Shown here in pieces: positions 20,390 to 28,262 of a DNA stretch of 64,000 bases. The DNA is from Acidimicrobiaceae bacterium (lineage in GTDB: Bacteria > Actinomycetota > Acidimicrobiia > Acidimicrobiales > UBA8190). The stretch is from assembly GCA_003151475.1 (NCBI GenBank), contig PLXQ01000034.1, positions 121,537 to 185,536 of the forward strand, in the 5' to 3' direction. Each line of letters starts with the position of its first letter. Within the stretch, counting starts at the first letter, position 1. The notes beneath the pieces were generated by a model. That model had not been told where the DNA came from. It was given only the letters and a program-made list of their open reading frames with translations, and searched no databases. The position numbers and the translations under genes are program-made.

Positions 20390-21664
20390 TCAAGGCGCGA
20401 CATACACCCGCTCTTCATTCATCAGCCGTTCTAGTCGTTCACTCAAACCCCTCGTCCTTTCCCAGATCTCGTAGTCAGGTTCTGAGCCGAATGCATCCGT
20501 GATGAGACCAATGTTCATCCGAATCGTCGGCGCATTGGCCAGCTCTCGCCAAAGATCGGTCAGTCCTGCTACCCAATTCCGGGCCGCAGAATCGGCGCAT
20601 CGTTCAATAAACTCGTCAAATACCTCGCCCGCGGCACCCACTGGGGTGGGGTGACTGGCGATGTTCCGCGCCCGTCGTCCCCAATGCAGCAATCGGCTCT
20701 TCCGGGGTATCTCGTGCTGGAGTGTCGCTGCCCAACTTTGTTTCAGCTTCGCATCTTGACGAAGCAATTCTCCCGGCGTTGAGGCTGACTGAAGAGCGGA
20801 CTGATACTGGGACATCCACAATCGGTATCCGGAGTGCTTCTCACGGAGGTGCAGCAACTCTTCGCCGAGCCTCTCTGGATCGCCTTCGATTCGCCGCAGC
20901 AAGGCTCCCGTCATTTCCGGAATCTCAATGCGGCTCCAGGCTGGTATTGCTATCAGATCAGCCAGATTAAGTTTGTCCTTCATCGTGTCAAACAGTTTGC
21001 GAGCTTCGCGCCGTTTGGCTGACCAATGGCTGAGTAGAAATGGACGAAATAACAGTCCGGTGTAAATCTCGAAGCCGAGCTCCTCGACGATTTTCGATGC
21101 ACCCCGGAGATGGCGACTGGTACTGGCGAGGTTCGTAATGTCCTCTTCGGTATAGCCGGCCTTCTCTGCGGTATCCAGTAGCTCTTCGGTACCGGGAGGA
21201 GCCGGCGAGAGAAGATCCGGGCCTAGTAGCAGTTCGTCCATTTCAATGACGTGCAAGAGACCAATTCGTTCGTCAAACCGAACGAATTCCTCGAGGAGAT
21301 GAGCAGCGCCAGAACCATTATCGGCGCCAACAGCCCGACCCCAGACAAGATCCGCCAAGATCTCGTCATCCCAGCGACCGCGGTCCATGAGTTCAGTCTG
21401 GATCCTGTCGATACCCGCAGGAATCAGTATTTCCTCAGCGACGAGCGGAGCAATCAAGGCGTTGTCGAGATCTTCAGTACTCGGCCACGGAACGAAGAGC
21501 TCGTTATGGAGTACTGCAGCTTCGACAAGAGAATTGAGTGCATGGTAATCCGCTGGGCTGGCTTGGTGATCAGGCCGTAGAAGCCGTGATGCGTCTAGAA
21601 GAACATCAACAGTGACAATCGCCGAGTTGCTCGTGTCCAGCGGATCTTCGGCCACAGTCGTCAT
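20390..21664 (-). CDS. Protein of unknown function carried on the tRNA-Phe islet
   Basis: I do not recognise this 424-residue protein. It starts MTTVAEDPLD; an upstream in-frame start (21769) would add 35 residues of basic low-complexity sequence. The N-terminal part (VDVLLDASRLLRPD, then LNSLVEAAVLHNELFVPWP) resembles a domain that senses or sequesters something rather than a known enzyme. The rest is predicted mostly alpha-helical and rich in charged residues, with no signal peptide, membrane segment or nucleotide-binding loop. Codon use is much less GC-biased than in the neighbours. As sole cargo of a tRNA islet it could be a defence or addiction gene, but that is only inference from context. 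Confidence 0.75.
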   Translation of the reverse strand: MTTVAEDPLDTSNSAIVTVDVLLDASRLLRPDHQASPADYHALNSLVEAAVLHNELFVPWPSTEDLDNALIAPLVAEEILIPAGIDRIQTELMDRGRWDDEILADLVWGRAVGADNGSGAAHLLEEFVRFDERIGLLHVIEMDELLLGPDLLSPAPPGTEELLDTAEKAGYTEEDITNLASTSRHLRGASKIVEELGFEIYTGLLFRPFLLSHWSAKRREARKLFDTMKDKLNLADLIAIPAWSRIEIPEMTGALLRRIEGDPERLGEELLHLREKHSGYRLWMSQYQSALQSASTPGELLRQDAKLKQSWAATLQHEIPRKSRLLHWGRRARNIASHPTPVGAAGEVFDEFIERCADSAARNWVAGLTDLWRELANAPTIRMNIGLITDAFGSEPDYEIWERTRGLSERLERLMNEERVYVAP

Positions 21665-21875
21665 AGTAAGACGCCTGGGAGCTAGGCACGCTGGTCGGTT
21701 CGGAGGCGCCCATCGATCAGGTCTGAGGGTTTGAGTCTCACAGCGTCGCTTCGGATGAACCGAGGTCACTACCGAGTGGCCGCGCTACTTTTAGTCGTCC
21801 TGAACGAGCTGCAGTGGGTCATGAGATCCTTGGATAAAAAGCCCTGACTGCAGGCCGAAGACTTCTGACCGTGAC

Positions 21876-21909
21876 CATTTCGGTGGTCGGGACCGGCGTC
21901 GATCCGGTG
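21876..21909. repeat. Right direct repeat within tRNA-Phe (putative att site)
   Basis: This is the partner of 20076-20109. Positions 21884-21909 are the 3' end of the tRNA-Phe gene, and the remaining bases lie just downstream of it. The tRNA keeps its full sequence, as expected if the incoming element restored the gene end. Confidence 0.85.
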
Positions 21910-21956
21910 ACCTCACGCTTTTCAGGCGCGCGCTCTACCAACTGAGCTACCCGACC
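21884..21956 (-). tRNA. tRNA-Phe (GAA)
   Basis: Read on the - strand the acceptor GGTCGGG pairs with CCCGACC. The D arm is GCTC/GAGC, the anticodon arm CGCGC/GCGTG closes a CTGAAAA loop with anticodon GAA, and the T arm is ACCGG/CCGGT. The discriminator is A and CCA is not encoded. It is last of three reverse-strand tRNAs (Glu, Asp, Phe), and its 3' end is the presumed integration site of the adjacent islet. Confidence 0.95.
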
Positions 21957-21987
21957 GAAATCTCTCGACCCCGAACAGCGGGTCTTG

Positions 21988-22062
21988 CGGTCCTGACGGG
22001 ATTTGAACCCGCGACCTCCGGCTTGACAGGCCGGCGTGCACTCCAAGCTGCACCACAGGACC
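21988..22062 (-). tRNA. tRNA-Asp (GTC)
   Basis: On the - strand, acceptor GGTCCTG pairs with CAGGACC, the anticodon stem CCGGC/GCCGG closes loop CTGTCAA with anticodon GTC, and the T arm is GCGGG/CCCGT. The discriminator is G and there is no encoded CCA. It lies 31 bases upstream of tRNA-Phe, probably in one transcript. Confidence 0.95.
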
Positions 22063-22090
22063 CCGGTTAGCTTTCGCCCCCCATCGGGTG

Positions 22091-22163
22091 CACCCCCAAC
22101 GGGATTCGAACCCGTGTTACCGCCTTGAAAGGGCGGCGTCCTCGGCCGCTAGACGATGGGGGC
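22091..22163 (-). tRNA. tRNA-Glu (TTC)
   Basis: On the - strand, acceptor GCCCCCA pairs with TGGGGGT (with the G1-U72 wobble usual for this tRNA). The anticodon stem CCGCC/GGCGG closes CTTTCAA with anticodon TTC, and the T arm is ACGGG/CCCGT. The discriminator is G and CCA is not encoded. It is first of the Glu-Asp-Phe tRNA cluster. Confidence 0.95.
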
Positions 22164-22235
22164 TAGGACCAATCAGGGCGTCCGCAGGTTATCAGGTCCA
22201 CTCGTTGCCCCAGCCTGGGCCGTCGACCCTCGGGA

Positions 22236-23609
22236 TCAGGGTCCGGACAGCTCCCACGACACCCCATCGGGCCTGTCGTGGATCTCGACGGCCAGGGCCA
22301 GCAGCCGATCACGCACGGCATCGGCATCGGCGTAGCGCCCTGCGGCCCGGGCCTCGGCCCGCAGCGACAGTGCCAGATCCACGAATGGACCGACGACGCT
22401 GGCCGGATCTTGAGTACCTGCTTCGGCTACCTGACCCAGCTCGGACACCATGGCCCGCAGGGCGGCGCGTCCGCGGTCCATCTCGTCGGATTGCTGGGTG
22501 TCGGCCCGCCACGACCACATCTCCTCTTCCAGCGCCAGGATGGCGCCCACCATGGCCGGAGCGTCCCCGCCCTCCCGACCGGCCCGAAACGTCGCTTCGT
22601 GGGCACGGATGGCCACGAGCAGAGGGGACCCACGTCCGACCGGCGCTGGTCCGCCCACTGCGGGGCCGCTGGCGGCAGGTCCGCCCCCTGGAGAACCTGT
22701 TGCGGCGCCATCCGTCGGCGGCTGTCCCGTACCGTCGGAAACCCCGGCGGCGGCGGAACCGCCCGCCCCGGCCGTCGAATGGGCGAGGTCGTCGGCCATC
22801 TCGGCCAGCTGATCGATGCGCAGGGTCGCTCCCGTCTCGATCCGGGCCGAGTGGCCCCGGGCCCGGACGGTGACCCCGCCGTTGCCGGCCACGACGGCCG
22901 TCCCGGCATCGAGATCGAGGCAGAGCGCGGTGTGCTCGTCGACCCCCAGCACGAAGACCCCCTCGGGCAGCTCCTCTTCGAGCCCGGCCAGACGCTGCTC
23001 GCCCAGATAGGAGAACCGGGTGTCGTGGGTCCCGCCCTCGGCGTTGTCGTAGTGGGGGATCAGCGCCACGTGCAGCCCGAGGGCACCGAGAAGATCGAGC
23101 CCCTCCACCCAGCGGGCGTCCTCGCCCACCTTGTAGACCTCGTAGACGGGGACCGAGACAACCCCGAGTGTCAGCGCCGCGGCCGAGGCGAAGGTGACGG
23201 CTCCGCCGAGGGCCAACTTCTCGGCCAGCACGGCGGGCACCAGCGTCCCCCGCCACTGCCGGAGCGCGTAGGTGGGGCTGCCCGGTCCCGAGAAGATGAA
23301 TGGCGCGGCGGCGATCCGGGCGATCACGGCGTCGCCCCCCGGAGGCTCCAGGTCGGCGGCCGAGCGGATGCCGGCCACATCCAAGGTGGCCCCCACGCTG
23401 TCGCGGAAGTAGTCGACGGCCCGCGCCGCGATGTCGGGGGCGTTCGTCTGGAAGCCGAAGGGCGTGTCGAGCAATACCCCGTGCACCGGCCCCGGACCGA
23501 GCCGCTCGACCACGGCCCGGTGCACCTTGATCATCGTCGGCGCCGTCTCCCCCGAGCCCATGATCGTCAGCAGCCGGGGCAGCCCGCCGGCGGCAGAAGA
23601 CGCCGTCAC
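22236..23609 (-). CDS. S51/cyanophycinase-like protein with a CysS-type C-terminal segment
   Basis: Residues 10-260 of the 457 resemble the class I glutamine-amidotransferase-like fold of peptidase S51 and cyanophycinase. They show LLTIMGSGETAPTM, FIFSGPGSPTYALR and AVTFASAAALTLG, where the Ser of the last motif sits at the nucleophile position. A Gly/Pro/Ala-rich linker follows (about residues 280-335). The C-terminal 100 residues end YADADAVRDRLLALAVEIHDRPDGVSWEL, read here as two pieces, which closely resembles the end of cysteinyl-tRNA synthetase. No catalytic activity can be assigned. The GTG start overlaps the DUF2017 stop (GTGA), so it is last in the ctaA-clpS operon. Confidence 0.8.
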   Translation of the reverse strand: MTASSAAGGLPRLLTIMGSGETAPTMIKVHRAVVERLGPGPVHGVLLDTPFGFQTNAPDIAARAVDYFRDSVGATLDVAGIRSAADLEPPGGDAVIARIAAAPFIFSGPGSPTYALRQWRGTLVPAVLAEKLALGGAVTFASAAALTLGVVSVPVYEVYKVGEDARWVEGLDLLGALGLHVALIPHYDNAEGGTHDTRFSYLGEQRLAGLEEELPEGVFVLGVDEHTALCLDLDAGTAVVAGNGGVTVRARGHSARIETGATLRIDQLAEMADDLAHSTAGAGGSAAAGVSDGTGQPPTDGAATGSPGGGPAASGPAVGGPAPVGRGSPLLVAIRAHEATFRAGREGGDAPAMVGAILALEEEMWSWRADTQQSDEMDRGRAALRAMVSELGQVAEAGTQDPASVVGPFVDLALSLRAEARAAGRYADADAVRDRLLALAVEIHDRPDGVSWELSGP

Positions 23610-24121
23610 GCCATCCCCTCGCCGGGAAGGGTCCCCTCGCCGCCAAGAGTCCCCTCATCGGGAAGAGCCGCCGCCAGCGCGCCGACGATCTCCTCCTGGA
23701 GCATGGAGAGGTAGTGGTAGATGGTGAACTGGTCGATCCGGGGATCATCCACGTCGACGTCGAGGGCGCCTTCGGAGACGTCGAGCTGGGTGCCGAGCAC
23801 CAGCCGGAGCACCTCCACGGCGTCGAGCCACTGATGGATCTCGCTCTCGTCGATGCTGGCCGCCGCCGCCGTGCTGGCCAGGGTGTCGAGGGCCCGCTGA
23901 TGCTGCTGCAACAACTGCCCACCCATCATCTCCCGGTAGTCGGCCTCGGCCCGGGCATCGTCGGTGTAGGCGACGGGGAAGACCCGAGCCGTCGAGGCGT
24001 CCTCCTGCTCGAGCAGCTCCAGAACCTGGCCGGGCAGCATGGCCAGCAGCTGCTGCTCGGGCCCCTCGAGGCCCACCTTGAAGCGTCCCTGACGGTCACG
24101 GCGGAAACGGCCCCGGGCCAC
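23606..24121 (-). CDS. DUF2017 family protein
   Basis: The 171-residue protein matches the DUF2017 family that commonly follows clpS in actinobacteria, from memory. Features are the N-terminal RFRRDRQGRFKVGLEGPEQQLL, FPVAYTDDARAEADYREMM in the middle and a C-terminal helix DQFTIYHYLSMLQEEIV. The start GTG at 24121 shares its first base with the clpS TAG stop. The C-terminus is a Gly/Glu/Pro tail encoded by three 18-bp tandem units. The function is unknown; a role in ClpS-linked proteolysis is inferred from position only. Confidence 0.85.
   Translation of the reverse strand: MARGRFRRDRQGRFKVGLEGPEQQLLAMLPGQVLELLEQEDASTARVFPVAYTDDARAEADYREMMGGQLLQQHQRALDTLASTAAAASIDESEIHQWLDAVEVLRLVLGTQLDVSEGALDVDVDDPRIDQFTIYHYLSMLQEEIVGALAAALPDEGTLGGEGTLPGEGMA
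23615..23668 (-). repeat. Three 18-bp tandem units at the DUF2017 3' end
   Basis: Units at 23615-23632, 23633-23650 and 23651-23668 share the frame CCCCTCRYCGSSAAGRGY and encode an imperfect repeat of E-G-T-L-P/G in the protein tail. They lie directly before the coupled start of the S51-like gene. Confidence 0.8.
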
Positions 24122-24411
24122 TACGAGGTCTGTTCCATGGTGGCCCAGAGCCCGTGCTCGTGCAGCCGGAAGACGTCGAGCTCGGCCCGCTCGCGCGGTC
24201 CCGAGGAAACCACGGCCCGGCCCTTGTGGTGCACGTCGAGCATCAGCCGCGACGCCTTCTCCTTCGAGTAGCCGAAGAGCTTCTGAAAGACATAGGTCAC
24301 ATACGACATCAGGTTGATCGGGTCGTTCCAGACGATCACCAGCCACGGTCGGTCGGGCCGGACATCGGTCTCCCCCGTGGGCTTCTCGACCTCGACCGGT
24401 TGGGAGGTCAA
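24121..24411 (-). CDS. clpS: ATP-dependent Clp protease adaptor ClpS
   Basis: ClpS delivers N-degron substrates to ClpAP or ClpCP. The 96-residue protein has [20 protein letters not shown] near residues 25-44 (the Asn-Asp pair binds the N-terminal residue), [20 protein letters not shown] and the C-terminal [21 protein letters not shown] flexible N-terminal extension of about 22 residues precedes the fold. The only credible start is TTG at 24411, overlapping the ctaA stop as TTGA; no ATG or GTG occurs before the fold in this frame. Confidence 0.92.
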   Translation of the reverse strand: MTSQPVEVEKPTGETDVRPDRPWLVIVWNDPINLMSYVTYVFQKLFGYSKEKASRLMLDVHHKGRAVVSSGPRERAELDVFRLHEHGLWATMEQTS

Positions 24412-25412
24412 CGACCGGGCCCCGACGGCACGAATCCGGACGCGCCCACCTCCGCCGGAGCGCTGGCGCCCCCGACATCGCCGACATTCCCGACAACGCC
24501 CCCGACGGCCGGTGCGAGCGCCGGTTCGGCTGTCCCGAGTACCGGGTGATGGGAAAGGCCGTCGTAGAACCAGAGCATGGCCGTCCAGACAACGGTCACC
24601 CCGAAGACGTGGACCCCGACGAGCAGAGGGGGAAGGTGCGAGAAGTACTGGGTGTAGCCGATGACCCCCTGGGCCACCATGGCCACGAGCAGCAGCCGAC
24701 CGCGCTCGGTCACCTTGGCCGGGGCCTTTCTGTGCTCGAGCAGATAGAGAAGGGCCAGCGTCATGGCCGCCAGGACGAGGACGATCTCGGCGTGGGTCCG
24801 GGCCATGTCGGTCAGGGGCACCGGGATCCGCTTGGCCCCCTTGCCCCCGGCGTGGGGCCCGGCCCCGGTGGTGGCTGTCCCGGCCGCGATGGCGAGAAGA
24901 AGGACGCCGATCATGAACCGGCCGAGCCGGCGGATGCCGGTGCCGACCATGGTCACGCCCGCCCCCGGTGCCCGGCCCGCCCGCAGGGCGAGGACGACGG
25001 CCACGGTCAGAAGTCCGATACCGACCATGAAATGGGTCATGACCACGTAGGGGTTGAGCTTCGAATAGACGACCACCCCGCCGAGGACCGCCTCGGCCAG
25101 GATGCCGGCGATCAGGCCGGCCGAGAGCCAGGAGAGGTCGCGCCGGCGGGGCCGCTGGGCGAGAGCCAGCACCAAGACGGCGGCGGCCACGATGCACAGG
25201 GCCACCACCACCAGCCGGTTCGAGAATTCGATGGCCGGGTGGAGCGACAGCGGCGGGGTGAGGTGGTGCTGCGAGCAGTTGGGCCAGTCGGGACAGCCGA
25301 GGCCCGAGTCCGACAGCCGGACGGCCGCCCCCGAGACGATGTTCAGGACCACCAGGCCGAGGGCGACCTGGCTGGCGCGCAGAAAAGCCCGGGGTCCGAC
25401 GTGGGGAAGCAC
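24408..25412 (-). CDS. ctaA: Heme A synthase (COX15/CtaA)
   Basis: CtaA oxidises the methyl group of heme O to give heme A for cytochrome aa3 oxidase. The 334-residue membrane protein has about eight hydrophobic helices and the expected His residues in [26 protein letters not shown] and VGVHVFGV. The Cys pair of GCPDWPNC in the first outer loop is characteristic of one CtaA subgroup. The last 45 residues are a Gly/Ala/Val-rich tail with no membrane character. It is divergent from ctaB, which makes its heme O substrate, with 66 bases between them. Confidence 0.93.
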   Translation of the reverse strand: MLPHVGPRAFLRASQVALGLVVLNIVSGAAVRLSDSGLGCPDWPNCSQHHLTPPLSLHPAIEFSNRLVVVALCIVAAAVLVLALAQRPRRRDLSWLSAGLIAGILAEAVLGGVVVYSKLNPYVVMTHFMVGIGLLTVAVVLALRAGRAPGAGVTMVGTGIRRLGRFMIGVLLLAIAAGTATTGAGPHAGGKGAKRIPVPLTDMARTHAEIVLVLAAMTLALLYLLEHRKAPAKVTERGRLLLVAMVAQGVIGYTQYFSHLPPLLVGVHVFGVTVVWTAMLWFYDGLSHHPVLGTAEPALAPAVGGVVGNVGDVGGASAPAEVGASGFVPSGPGR

Positions 25413-25478
25413 CGCCCGAATCGTACCGGTGGAAATGGAAATGACTTTGTCCGGCCCCGGCCCGTAGGCTCGGCGGCG

Positions 25479-26381
25479 ATGGTCTCGCTATCTGCCCCGC
25501 TGCCGGTTGTCGGAACGGGGAAGATCCGCTCCTACGTGGCGCTGACCAAGCCGCGGATCATCGAGCTGCTGCTCGTCACCACCCTGCCCACCATGTTCGT
25601 GGCCCGGCGCGGGGTGCCCCCGGTCTGGCTGATGGTGGCCACCGTGCTCGGCGGGGCCCTGGCCGCGGGTGGGGCCAACGCCATCAACATGGTGGTGGAC
25701 CGCGACATCGACAAGCTGATGCACCGGACCCGGAACCGGCCCCTCGTCACCGGGGCGATGACCCCGCGCGCGGCGCTGATCTTCGCCCTCAGCCTCGAGG
25801 TGATCGCCTTCGTCGAGCTCTGGCGATGGGTAAACCTGCTCTCGGCCGTCCTCGCCGTCTCCGCCACCGCTTTCTACGTCTTCGTCTACACCCTCTGGCT
25901 CAAGCGGATCTCGTCGCAGAACATCGTGATCGGCGGCGCCGCCGGTGCCGTGCCCGTCCTCGTCGGTTGGGCGGCGGTGACGAACAGCCTGGGCTGGGCG
26001 CCGATCGTGCTCTTCGGGGTCATCTTCATCTGGACCCCGCCGCATTTCTGGGCCCTGGCCATCAAGTACCGCGACGATTACGAAGCGGCCGGGGTGCCGA
26101 TGATGCCGGTGGTGGCCACCTTGAAGCGGACGGCGGGCCAGATCATCATCTACACGGTGCTGCTGGTCGCCATCTCCGTCGCATTCGCGGCCGTCGGCCA
26201 CATGGGCCTGCTCTACCTGGTCTCGGCGCTCGTGCTCGGCGCCGCCTTCCTCTTCTTCGCCGTCCGGCTCCGACAGCAGGCCACACCGAAGGCGGCCATG
26301 AAGCTCTTCAGTTACTCGATCACGTACCTGACGCTTCTCTTCGCCGCCATGGCCGGCGATGTCCTCGTCCGTTTCCACTGA
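25479..26381 (+). CDS. ctaB: Protoheme IX farnesyltransferase (heme O synthase)
   Basis: CtaB is a UbiA-family prenyltransferase that adds farnesyl to heme B, giving heme O. The 300-residue integral membrane protein has [17 protein letters not shown] at the N-terminus, the first Asp-rich motif [20 protein letters not shown] near residues 70-89 and the second near [17 protein letters not shown] chose the ATG at 25479, where homology starts; the upstream open frame is antisense to ctaA. Its end overlaps the thioredoxin gene by 23 bases. Confidence 0.95.
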   Translation: MVSLSAPLPVVGTGKIRSYVALTKPRIIELLLVTTLPTMFVARRGVPPVWLMVATVLGGALAAGGANAINMVVDRDIDKLMHRTRNRPLVTGAMTPRAALIFALSLEVIAFVELWRWVNLLSAVLAVSATAFYVFVYTLWLKRISSQNIVIGGAAGAVPVLVGWAAVTNSLGWAPIVLFGVIFIWTPPHFWALAIKYRDDYEAAGVPMMPVVATLKRTAGQIIIYTVLLVAISVAFAAVGHMGLLYLVSALVLGAAFLFFAVRLRQQATPKAAMKLFSYSITYLTLLFAAMAGDVLVRFH

Positions 26382-26928
26382 TCCGCCGGTCGCCCCGGCC
26401 CGCCGGCCCGGACGGCGACGGTCGGTCTCGCTGGCCATCGGTCTGTTGCTGGCCGGCGGCCTCTGGCTGGTCCTGACCTCCTTCACCGCCGCGCCCCAGC
26501 AAAAAGCGCATCCGTTTTCCTTGCCCCGCCTGGGCGCGGGGCCTCGGGTGAGGGTGCCTCTCGTCGGTGAGGGTGCCCATGACCCGGTGGTGGTGACCTT
26601 CTTCGCCTCCTGGTGCGGGCCCTGTCACACCGAGCTCCCCACCGTGGCCAAGGTGGCGCGCCAGGCCCAGGCGGCGGGGGACAAGGTCCGCTTCATCGGT
26701 GTCGACGACAACGACGCGGCGGCGAGCGGCCTGGCCTTCGCCCGCAAGAGCGGCGTCGAGTTCCCCGTGGGCCGGGACTCGTTTTCTCAGGTGGCGCCCA
26801 CCTTCGAGGTCCCCGGCAACCCGGCCACCGTCTTCATCGACGGCCACGGCAACGTCACGAAGACCGTGCTCGGCTCCATCAAGCAGTCCACCTTGCTGGC
26901 CGAGATCGCCAAGATCGACCGGACCTGA
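26359..26928 (+). CDS. Membrane-anchored TlpA/ResA-like thioredoxin
   Basis: This 189-residue thiol-disulfide oxidoreductase has a short basic cytoplasmic tail, a membrane segment near residues 23-43 (VSLAIGLLLAGGLWLVLTSF) and an extracytoplasmic thioredoxin domain. The active site WCGPC lies near residues 84-88 and a cis-Pro follows in VPGNPATVFIDG. It overlaps ctaB by 23 bases, so it is probably a cytochrome-oxidase biogenesis reductase, for example keeping copper or heme sites reduced. That link is inferred from context. Confidence 0.9.
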   Translation: MSSSVSTDPPVAPARRPGRRRSVSLAIGLLLAGGLWLVLTSFTAAPQQKAHPFSLPRLGAGPRVRVPLVGEGAHDPVVVTFFASWCGPCHTELPTVAKVARQAQAAGDKVRFIGVDDNDAAASGLAFARKSGVEFPVGRDSFSQVAPTFEVPGNPATVFIDGHGNVTKTVLGSIKQSTLLAEIAKIDRT

Positions 26929-26930
26929 TC

Positions 26931-26980
26931 GATCAGGCCCCATCGATCAGGCCCCATCGATCAGGCCCCATCGATCAGGC
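26931..26980 (+). repeat. 3.5 copies of a 14-bp unit between convergent genes
   Basis: The unit GATCAGGCCCCATC is perfectly repeated at 26931-26944, 26945-26958 and 26959-26972, with a partial copy to 26980. It fills the 46-base gap between the thioredoxin gene and the convergent SLOG gene, and its last copy contains the latter's stop codon. Confidence 0.92.
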
Positions 26981-27529
26981 GTAGCCGGGGCGCTTCGCCA
27001 ATCGCGCCGCCAGGTGGCTGGCGCCGCGCTCGAGAGCCATGGCCGCCGCTTCATCGGCGTCACTGGCCGCTTCCACGGCGTCGACGGCTCTGCCGGCCCG
27101 GCCGAGCTCCCAGCTGTCGAGCCCGATGACCGGCGTCCCCGCCTTCAGCGCCAGGGCGATCTCGCTCAAGGTGCCGAACTCCCCGCCCACGGCCAGCACG
27201 GCGTCGGCCGTGGCCACCACCGACACGTTTCTCGCCTCACCGATGCCGGTGGCGATGGCCACGTCCACAAAGTCATTGGCCTCGGAACGATCGTTCCCGG
27301 GCAGTATGCCGACGGTCGTCCCGCCCGCCTCCTTGGCCCCGCGGCAGGCCGCCTCCATCACCCCGCCGAGGCCACCGCAGACGACCACGGCGCCCGCCTC
27401 GGCCAGCCGCCGGCCGATCCGGACGGCGTCGGCGTACTGCGCCTCGGGTGCGCGCGCCGCTCCGATCACGGCTATGTGCAGCCGGTCGCGGCCTGTTCCT
27501 TCCATCACCGGATCACTCCCATCGGCCAC
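26975..27529 (-). CDS. SLOG/TIGR00725-type Rossmann-fold protein
   Basis: The 184-residue protein is a LOG/DprA-like nucleotide-binding fold. IAVIGAARAPEAQYADA at the N-terminus is followed by CGGLGGVMEAACRGAKEAGG and GILPGNDRSEAN, with AVGGEFGTLSEIALAL near residue 120. The GG-GGVMEA and PGG-like GGEFGTLSE pattern resembles lysine-decarboxylase-like LOG proteins. In characterised relatives this fold releases cytokinin bases or binds NAD derivatives; the role here is unknown. GTG at 27529 follows the ABC permease stop by one base, so it ends that operon. ATG at 27505 is an alternative start. Confidence 0.82.
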   Translation of the reverse strand: MADGSDPVMEGTGRDRLHIAVIGAARAPEAQYADAVRIGRRLAEAGAVVVCGGLGGVMEAACRGAKEAGGTTVGILPGNDRSEANDFVDVAIATGIGEARNVSVVATADAVLAVGGEFGTLSEIALALKAGTPVIGLDSWELGRAGRAVDAVEAASDADEAAAMALERGASHLAARLAKRPGYA

Positions 27530-27530
27530 G

Positions 27531-28262
27531 TCACTCCCATTTGAAGGTGGCGATGGCCGCCGCCGGGGCGAGCACGGCCCAGAGCACGAGGGCCAGCCAC
27601 GCCCAACCGGGTACTGCGTGACCGAGTCCGAGCGCGTCGTGCAGCGCCTGGGACAGCGCGGCGGCGGGAAAGACCTTCGCCACCTCCTCCAGCCAGCGCG
27701 GCAGCTTGGCCAGCGGCGAGACCATCCCGGATACGAGCAGCAGCAGCAGCCACAGGCCGTTGGCGGCGGCCAGGTTCACCTCGGCCCGCAGCACCCCGGC
27801 GAGCAACAGACCGAGCCCGCCGAAGCCGGCCGTGGCGAGCAGCACCACGGCCACCGCCACCCCCGCCCCGCCGGCCGTCGGATGCCAGCCGAGAGCCAGT
27901 GACACGGGAACGAGCACGATCACCTGCAGGACTTCGACCACCACGACGGCGGCGATCTTGGCCCCGAGCAGCGAGGGCCGGCCGAGCGGGGTGGAACCCA
28001 GTCGCTTCAGCACCCCGTAGCCCCGCTCGAAGCCGGTGGCGATGCTCAGGTTCACGAGAGAGGTCCCCATCACGGCCAAGGCCAGGATCCCCGGGGCGAG
28101 GAAGCTAATCGAGTCGCTCACCGCGCTCGGCACCAGATGGATCTTGGACAGAAAGACCAGCAGGATCACGGGGATAGCCACGGTCAGCAGCAGCGATTCA
28201 CCGCGCCGCAACGTCATCCCCACCTCGGCCCCGGTCTGGGCCAGCAGCCGTTGCAGCCTCAC
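27531..28262 (-). CDS. ABC-2 type transporter permease
   Basis: The 243-residue membrane protein has six hydrophobic segments, including SLLLTVAIPVILLVFLSKI near the N-terminus and LWLLLLLVSGMVSPLAKLP, where the P-rich turn after the fifth helix is typical of ABC-2 permeases. FERGYGVLKRLGSTPLGR is the usual cytoplasmic coupling segment. The GTG start at 28262 overlaps the ATPase stop (GTGA). It forms an exporter with the ATPase; the substrate is unknown. Confidence 0.9.
   Translation of the reverse strand: MRLQRLLAQTGAEVGMTLRRGESLLLTVAIPVILLVFLSKIHLVPSAVSDSISFLAPGILALAVMGTSLVNLSIATGFERGYGVLKRLGSTPLGRPSLLGAKIAAVVVVEVLQVIVLVPVSLALGWHPTAGGAGVAVAVVLLATAGFGGLGLLLAGVLRAEVNLAAANGLWLLLLLVSGMVSPLAKLPRWLEEVAKVFPAAALSQALHDALGLGHAVPGWAWLALVLWAVLAPAAAIATFKWE

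Larger units (their letters stand above)
20076..21909. mobile_element. 1.8-kb putative genomic islet at the tRNA-Phe 3' end
   Basis: The segment is bounded by the two 34-bp direct repeats described separately and lies on the 3' side of tRNA-Phe, the standard layout after site-specific integration into a tRNA gene. It contains one complete reverse-strand gene (20390-21664) whose base composition is visibly lower in GC than the flanks. No integrase, excisionase or replication gene is present. It may be a deletion remnant of a larger island or a minimal element moved by functions in trans. 20110-20389 and 21665-21875 show no gene to me. Confidence 0.7.

Noticed and set aside
24546-25478. Long + strand open frame running into ctaB and antisense to ctaA.
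   Set aside because: Homology to UbiA enzymes begins at 25479 and the upstream translation is low-complexity antisense sequence of a well-supported gene.
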